A stretch of 64,000 nucleotides of DNA from Burkholderia metallica (lineage in GTDB: Bacteria; Pseudomonadota; Gammaproteobacteria; Burkholderiales; Burkholderiaceae). Under the pieces are notes generated by a model. It saw only the letters and a list, made by a program, of their open reading frames with translations. It did not search any database and was not told the origin of the DNA. The DNA lies in the NCBI RefSeq assembly GCF_902832845.1, contig NZ_CADFDB010000001.1, forward strand, positions 1,550,001 through 1,614,000, written 5' to 3'. Below, one piece after another: positions 60,762-64,000 of this stretch; position 1 is the stretch's first letter; the number at the start of each line of letters is the position of its first letter. A program made the position numbers and the translations under genes.

Positions 60762-61703
60762 TCAGCCCACGCGGTACGCGTATTCGCGCCGCTCCGGCTG
60801 CACCGGATCGTTGCGGCTTTCGGACAGCGTGCTCGCGTGATGTTCGGCGATGAAGCGCTTGATGTCCGACTCCGCACGCGCGAGCGCAGACAGGCCGGCC
60901 AGCGCCTCGCCTTGCGGCGCGCGCACCGGTTCGTCGCTCGCGCCATGGCGATCGATCCACTGGCGCGCCCAGTCGAGCGCGAACTGCTCGGCTTCCTCGG
61001 CATCGGTGAAACGCGGGCCGATGAGGCCCGAGCGCTCGACGCGCCGGTCGTCCTGCGAAATCTCGGCCCACGCGCGATACATCAGGTTCTGCACGGGCTG
61101 CGCGATCCCGCAGATCGTATAGCCGCGATACTCGTCGACCTGCGGCTCGGCCGCGGCGAAGCTCGCCGACGACCCATGCGCATGACGCAACCCCATCGAG
61201 CGCGCACCAGGCACGACGAACGACGCATCGGCGTCGCTCGCGCGCGCGTCGTCCGGCATGACCGTCTGCGATGCGCCCTCGCCACCCCAAACGTTTGCGT
61301 GCGCGACCGGCAATTGCCACGACTCGGGGTTCTGCCAGAACACGCCGCGCAGGCGGTCGTTGTCGGGCTCCGGCTCGGCGCGACGGGCGGGCACGGCCGG
61401 CACCGGCGGCGGCGGGATATACGCGAACGTGCGCCCGCTGAACTGGGTCAGCACGTCGATCATCTGAAGCAGCGTGCCGGACGCGAGCCACTCCTCGTAG
61501 CGGCGACGGCACGTCGGCCCGGACGGATAGCGCCCGGGCAGCTTCGACCAGGCTTCACCGGTCGTCAGGATCCAGAGCACCGCATTGGCGACGACGCGCG
61601 GTTCGGCTCGTGGCCGCCCGCGACGGTTCAGCCGGATGGGTTCATCGGCGATCAGCGGTGAAAGACGAAACCACTCTTCATCGTTAAGCTCATCGAAGAA
61701 CAT
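60762..61703 (-). CDS. Protein with IS5-type transposase N-terminal domain (DUF4096) and unknown C-terminal domain
   Basis: A 313-residue protein. Residues 5-85 match the N-terminal domain of IS5/IS4-family transposases (ELNDEEWFRLSPLIADEP ... RRGRPRAEPRVVANAVLWIL, TTGEAWSKLPGRYPSGPTCRRRYEEW). No DDE nuclease core follows. Instead there is a Pro-rich linker (YIPPPPVPAVPARR) and a folded-looking C-terminal part (YRGYTICGIAQPVQNLMYRA; GPRFTDAEEAEQFALDWARQWIDRHG). No inverted repeats or second frame flank it, so it is not an active element; it looks like a domesticated DNA-binding protein. Start at 61703 follows GGAGAG. Confidence 0.75.
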   Translation of the reverse strand: MFFDELNDEEWFRLSPLIADEPIRLNRRGRPRAEPRVVANAVLWILTTGEAWSKLPGRYPSGPTCRRRYEEWLASGTLLQMIDVLTQFSGRTFAYIPPPPVPAVPARRAEPEPDNDRLRGVFWQNPESWQLPVAHANVWGGEGASQTVMPDDARASDADASFVVPGARSMGLRHAHGSSASFAAAEPQVDEYRGYTICGIAQPVQNLMYRAWAEISQDDRRVERSGLIGPRFTDAEEAEQFALDWARQWIDRHGASDEPVRAPQGEALAGLSALARAESDIKRFIAEHHASTLSESRNDPVQPERREYAYRVG

Positions 61704-61906
61704 AGTAGATCTCTCCACGCAGCCAGGCCGGGGCTGCGATTGGCGGCGCCGTCGCGACGCTTCGCGTCGCCGGGCGGCCAGGTTGCACATTATGGTTATC
61801 CGGTGTTGTGCATGCCGGCGCGACACCGCACTTTCACGGTGCCGCCATTCCCGGCAATGGCGCACAAATCACGGTCTCACTCCAATGTGGGAATTTTTGT
61901 GCACGA

Positions 61907-61934
61907 AGCATACCATCCCTAGGGTTTATCTCAA
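61907..61934 (-). promoter_or_regulatory. Promoter of the DUF4096 gene
   Basis: On the minus strand TTGAGA (61934-61929), a 16-base spacer and TATGCT (61912-61907). The spacer contains the palindrome CCCTAGGG (61917-61924). The leader would be nearly 200 bases long and includes the hairpin at 61754-61770. Confidence 0.5.
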
Positions 61935-61972
61935 TATGACAATGACTTAATGTTACGCACTGAAACAACCTG

Positions 61973-62087
61973 CCATGGGCGGGTAATGTATTTACGCTTG
62001 AATTTTTTTGCGCGATCTTTATGCCCGCCGCTGCAAAGGCCCGTCCGGCGGGGCTTTGAGGCGGGTTCAGAAGACCCGCCCATGGGC
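61973..62087. other. Structured intergenic block, possible small RNA
   Basis: Outer arms CCATGGGCGGG (near 61973) and CCCGCCCATGG (62075-62085) are exact inverted copies about 100 bases apart. Inside lie two stable hairpins: CAAAG..CCC/GGG..CTTTG (about 62034-62058) and GGCGGGT-TCAGAAG-ACCCGCC (62060-62080). No reading frame explains them. Confidence 0.45.
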
Positions 62088-62144
62088 ATTTCCGGGCTGC
62101 TCCGACCCTCGTCGGCAACAATCCCGCGGATTGCTTCCCGACAT

Positions 62145-62195
62145 CGGTAAATCAGGGAAAAAACGGTAACAAGATATTCACGAATCGGTAAATCA
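62145..62195. repeat. Three CGGTAA direct repeats
   Basis: CGGTAAATCA at 62145-62154 and 62186-62195, with CGGTAA at 62164-62169 between them. The spacings are 19 and 22 bases, close to two helical turns, all on the same strand in AT-rich DNA. They look like binding sites for one protein; which is unknown. Confidence 0.55.
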
Positions 62196-62290
62196 TTCGA
62201 ATCTCGCCGATTTTAATTATCTCCGTGCACAATCTTTTTATTGTTTCTCTGCGAGTGATGAAAGCTCGATGACGCCCGATGCACATTTGT

Positions 62291-62312
62291 CGTCACGCGC
62301 AAACTCGTGACG
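62291..62312. promoter_or_regulatory. 22-bp dyad
   Basis: CGTCACG (62291-62297) and CGTGACG (62306-62312) are perfect inverted repeats with an 8-base spacer. The site is about 590 bases from the DUF4096 start and 127 past the DUF3501 stop, so its target is not clear. Confidence 0.4.
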
Positions 62313-62438
62313 TCTGTTACATCTTCGCGGTCGGTGGGCGAGCGCCCGCGCCGCATCGCGGGGGCGATATCCCGTTTCCGGTCGGAACGAAAAAAATGGA
62401 GGACGGCGCGGCGGCGTGCGCGATGCGCGGCGGACGGG

Positions 62439-63020
62439 TCAGCGCAGATCGCCGGCCAGCGACGCGGTCACGTCCGCGTCCACGCGCTGCGCGGGCATCG
62501 TATACGCCGGGTGATCGCAGCCGATCGACAGCGCCGCCCCGCCCTTGAGCGCCGCGCGCATCGGCGCGGCGAGTTCGAAGCGCACGAAGTGCACGGCCGA
62601 CGTCTTGTCGGCGTTGTCGCGTTCGAGATCCTCGTCGGCGATCGCATAGACGTTCGCGTGCCCGTCGACCTGCAGGTACACGCGATCCTCGATACCGATC
62701 AGCCGCGCGAGCGCCGCGCGCCGTTCGATCTCGTGCTCGTACTCGATCTGCATCGTCGCCTTCAGGTTCGTGCCGTCGGGCACGAGCGGCAGATACGCTT
62801 CCAGCTCCCCTTCGATGCCCGCCTCGTCGAAGATCTTCTCGATGTGCAGCATCTCCTGGATCTGATAGCGGATCGTCGTCTCGTCCTCGAACAGGAAGCG
62901 CAGGTGGTTGCCGAGCGCCACCGCGCGACGGCGCTTGTACGCGACGAGCCGCGCGTGTTCGGCCTTGCGGATCTTCGCGTACGCTTCGAGCGTCAGCAGG
63001 GAGTCGCGGGTCAGCGCCAT
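62439..63020 (-). CDS. DUF3501 family protein
   Basis: A 193-residue protein of unknown function. It has the family start MALTRDSLLTLEAYAKIRKA and the central RFLFEDETTIRYQIQEMLHIEKIFDEAGI. It follows the CCG iron-sulfur gene by 31 bases; in many proteobacteria DUF3501, a CCG-domain protein and a rubrerythrin form a conserved gene trio thought to act in redox stress. The start has GAGGATCTCCC upstream. Confidence 0.87.
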   Translation of the reverse strand: MALTRDSLLTLEAYAKIRKAEHARLVAYKRRRAVALGNHLRFLFEDETTIRYQIQEMLHIEKIFDEAGIEGELEAYLPLVPDGTNLKATMQIEYEHEIERRAALARLIGIEDRVYLQVDGHANVYAIADEDLERDNADKTSAVHFVRFELAAPMRAALKGGAALSIGCDHPAYTMPAQRVDADVTASLAGDLR

Positions 63021-63051
63021 GGGAGATCCTCGTGGGTCGGCCGGCGGCGGC

Positions 63052-64000
63052 TCAGATGCCGTACGCGCGACGCAGCAGCGTGAGCGGATGGGCGAGCGGC
63101 GCGGACGGCAGCCCGTTGTCGTCGATGCCCTGCACGATGTGATGGCCGGCCAGCGCGCAATCCGACGACACGAAATCCGGCTGCGGCTCGGCCATCGCCT
63201 TGAACACGGGCCCGCCGATCCGCATCGCGTCCGCATGAAATTCCTTCTTCACGCCGAACGTGCCCGCATGCCCCGAGCAGCGCTCGACGACGTTCACGCG
63301 CGTATCGGGCACGAGCGACAGCGCGTCGGCCGTCTTGCGGCCGATGTTCTGCACGCGCGCGTGGCACGGCACGTGATACGACACGGTGCCGAGGCCCGTC
63401 TTGAAATCGGTCTTCAGCAGTCCGTCGCGATGCCGCGCGATCACGTATTCGAACGGGTCCCAGAATGCGTCGGCCACCGCGCGCACCGCGTCGTCGCCGG
63501 GAAACATCAGCGGCAGCTCGCTCTTGTACATCAGCACGCAGCTCGGGATCGCGCCGATCAGCGCATAGCCTTCGCGCGCATAGCGTTCGAGCACCGGCAG
63601 GTTCACGTCCTTCTTCGCGGCCACGCCGGCGAGGTTGCCCTGTTCGAGCAGCGGCATCCCGCAGCACGCTTCGCGCGCGACGAGCTCGTACGGGATGTCG
63701 TTGTGCGCGAGGATCGCGAGCAGGTCGTGGCCGATACCCGGCTCGTTGAAATTCACGTAGCACGTCGCGTAGATCGCGACCTTGCCGGGCGTGCGTTCGC
63801 CGTCGCGCACGGGCGGGCCGTCCGAGGGCTTCGCCGCGCGGCGGAACTTGCGCGGCGCGAATTCCGGCAGCCACGCGTGGCGATCGACGCCGAGCGTCGC
63901 TTCGAGCGCATGTCGCGCGGGCGGCGTACGGTTCACCGCGTTCACCGCCTGCGTGACGACCGGGATGCCGGCGAAGTGGCCGAGCGCGTCGGTGTTCGAC
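63052..64000 (-). CDS. CCG-domain (Fe-S)-binding protein, 5' end outside the window
   Basis: The reading frame stays open to the right edge, so the N-terminal part, where 4Fe-4S motifs would be expected, is missing. The visible 316 codons hold two CCG cysteine-rich domains: one around ATCYVNFNEPGIGHDLLAIL...REACCGMP and one around YHVPCHARVQNIGRKTADAL...VERCSGHAGTFGVKKEF. Such domains occur in heterodisulfide reductase HdrB, GlpC and GlcF. The GTG at 63945 is internal, not the start. It is in one operon with DUF3501. Confidence 0.85.
   Translation of the reverse strand, partial: SNTDALGHFAGIPVVTQAVNAVNRTPPARHALEATLGVDRHAWLPEFAPRKFRRAAKPSDGPPVRDGERTPGKVAIYATCYVNFNEPGIGHDLLAILAHNDIPYELVAREACCGMPLLEQGNLAGVAAKKDVNLPVLERYAREGYALIGAIPSCVLMYKSELPLMFPGDDAVRAVADAFWDPFEYVIARHRDGLLKTDFKTGLGTVSYHVPCHARVQNIGRKTADALSLVPDTRVNVVERCSGHAGTFGVKKEFHADAMRIGGPVFKAMAEPQPDFVSSDCALAGHHIVQGIDDNGLPSAPLAHPLTLLRRAYGI

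Larger units (their letters stand above)
61704..62438. other. AT-rich intergenic region with repeats and hairpins
   Basis: 735 bases with no credible gene, well below the local GC level between about 61900 and 62270. It holds a GCGACGC/GCGTCGC hairpin (61754-61770) in the leader of the DUF4096 gene, that gene's promoter, a structured block (61973-62087), three CGGTAA repeats and a 22-bp dyad (62291-62312). Confidence 0.55.

Noticed and set aside
60762-61703. Calling the DUF4096 gene an insertion sequence
   Set aside because: No DDE core, no terminal inverted repeats and no target duplication were seen around it.

Overview
The window is about 68% GC, with strong G/C at third codon positions and almost no non-coding DNA except in a few AT-rich islands. 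Gene content and order (xseB-ispA, polA, a DUF2782 gene followed by thrB and a BPSS1780-type membrane gene, modABC/modE, and an eleven-gene cepacian exopolysaccharide cluster) point to a Burkholderia of the B. cepacia complex. As I recall the reference strains, these loci sit on the second chromosome. This assignment is an inference from gene content; no rRNA, tRNA or marker alignment was available.

Layout. 1-16.8 kb: housekeeping and stress genes. These are the end of an isoprenoid operon (ispA, xseB), a Rieske oxygenase, a 3-mercaptopyruvate sulfurtransferase, a Tat-exported dienelactone hydrolase, an NDH-2-type dehydrogenase, polA head to head with a LOG-family gene, AMP nucleosidase, DUF2782-thrB-membrane protein, the ohrR/ohr peroxide pair, a tiny DUF3563 gene missed by ordinary length cut-offs, and a PHB-depolymerase-like esterase. 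17-23 kb: PAP2 phosphatase, molybdate uptake (modABC) with its regulator modE and a visible ModE operator, and a CYTH/CHAD protein. 23-34.5 kb: mixed accessory genes. They include a degenerate histidine kinase, a CNNM-type membrane protein, a trehalohydrolase-like protein that lacks the catalytic acids of its family, a methyltransferase, a GST, and a RES/Xre toxin-antitoxin pair. 34.7-45.8 kb: an orphan amino-acid binding protein, a VpsR-type sigma-54 activator, a PF10118 protein, FKBP, AraC, two MFS exporters and an HxlR regulator.

45.9-60.6 kb is the bce-I cepacian cluster. bceB to bceK lie on the minus strand as a tight, often overlapping unit: priming transferase, UDP-glucose dehydrogenase, tyrosine phosphatase, outer-membrane channel lipoprotein, tyrosine kinase/chain-length protein, glycosyltransferases and a Wzy-like polymerase. 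bceA (GDP-mannose supply) diverges from bceB across a 428-bp AT-rich control region. No Wzx flippase lies in this window. 60.7-64 kb: a protein carrying an IS5-type transposase N-terminal domain without a catalytic core, a 735-bp AT-rich intergenic region with repeats and RNA-like hairpins, and a DUF3501/CCG iron-sulfur pair that runs off the right edge.

The items most worth a second look are the trehalohydrolase-like pseudoenzyme, the transposase-derived protein beside the exopolysaccharide cluster, the histidine kinase and CYTH proteins with lost motifs, the 36-bp inverted repeat over the promoter of the DUF3563 gene, and several readable operators (ModE, OhrR, HxlR, RES/Xre). No CRISPR array, prophage, complete insertion sequence, tRNA or rRNA was seen.
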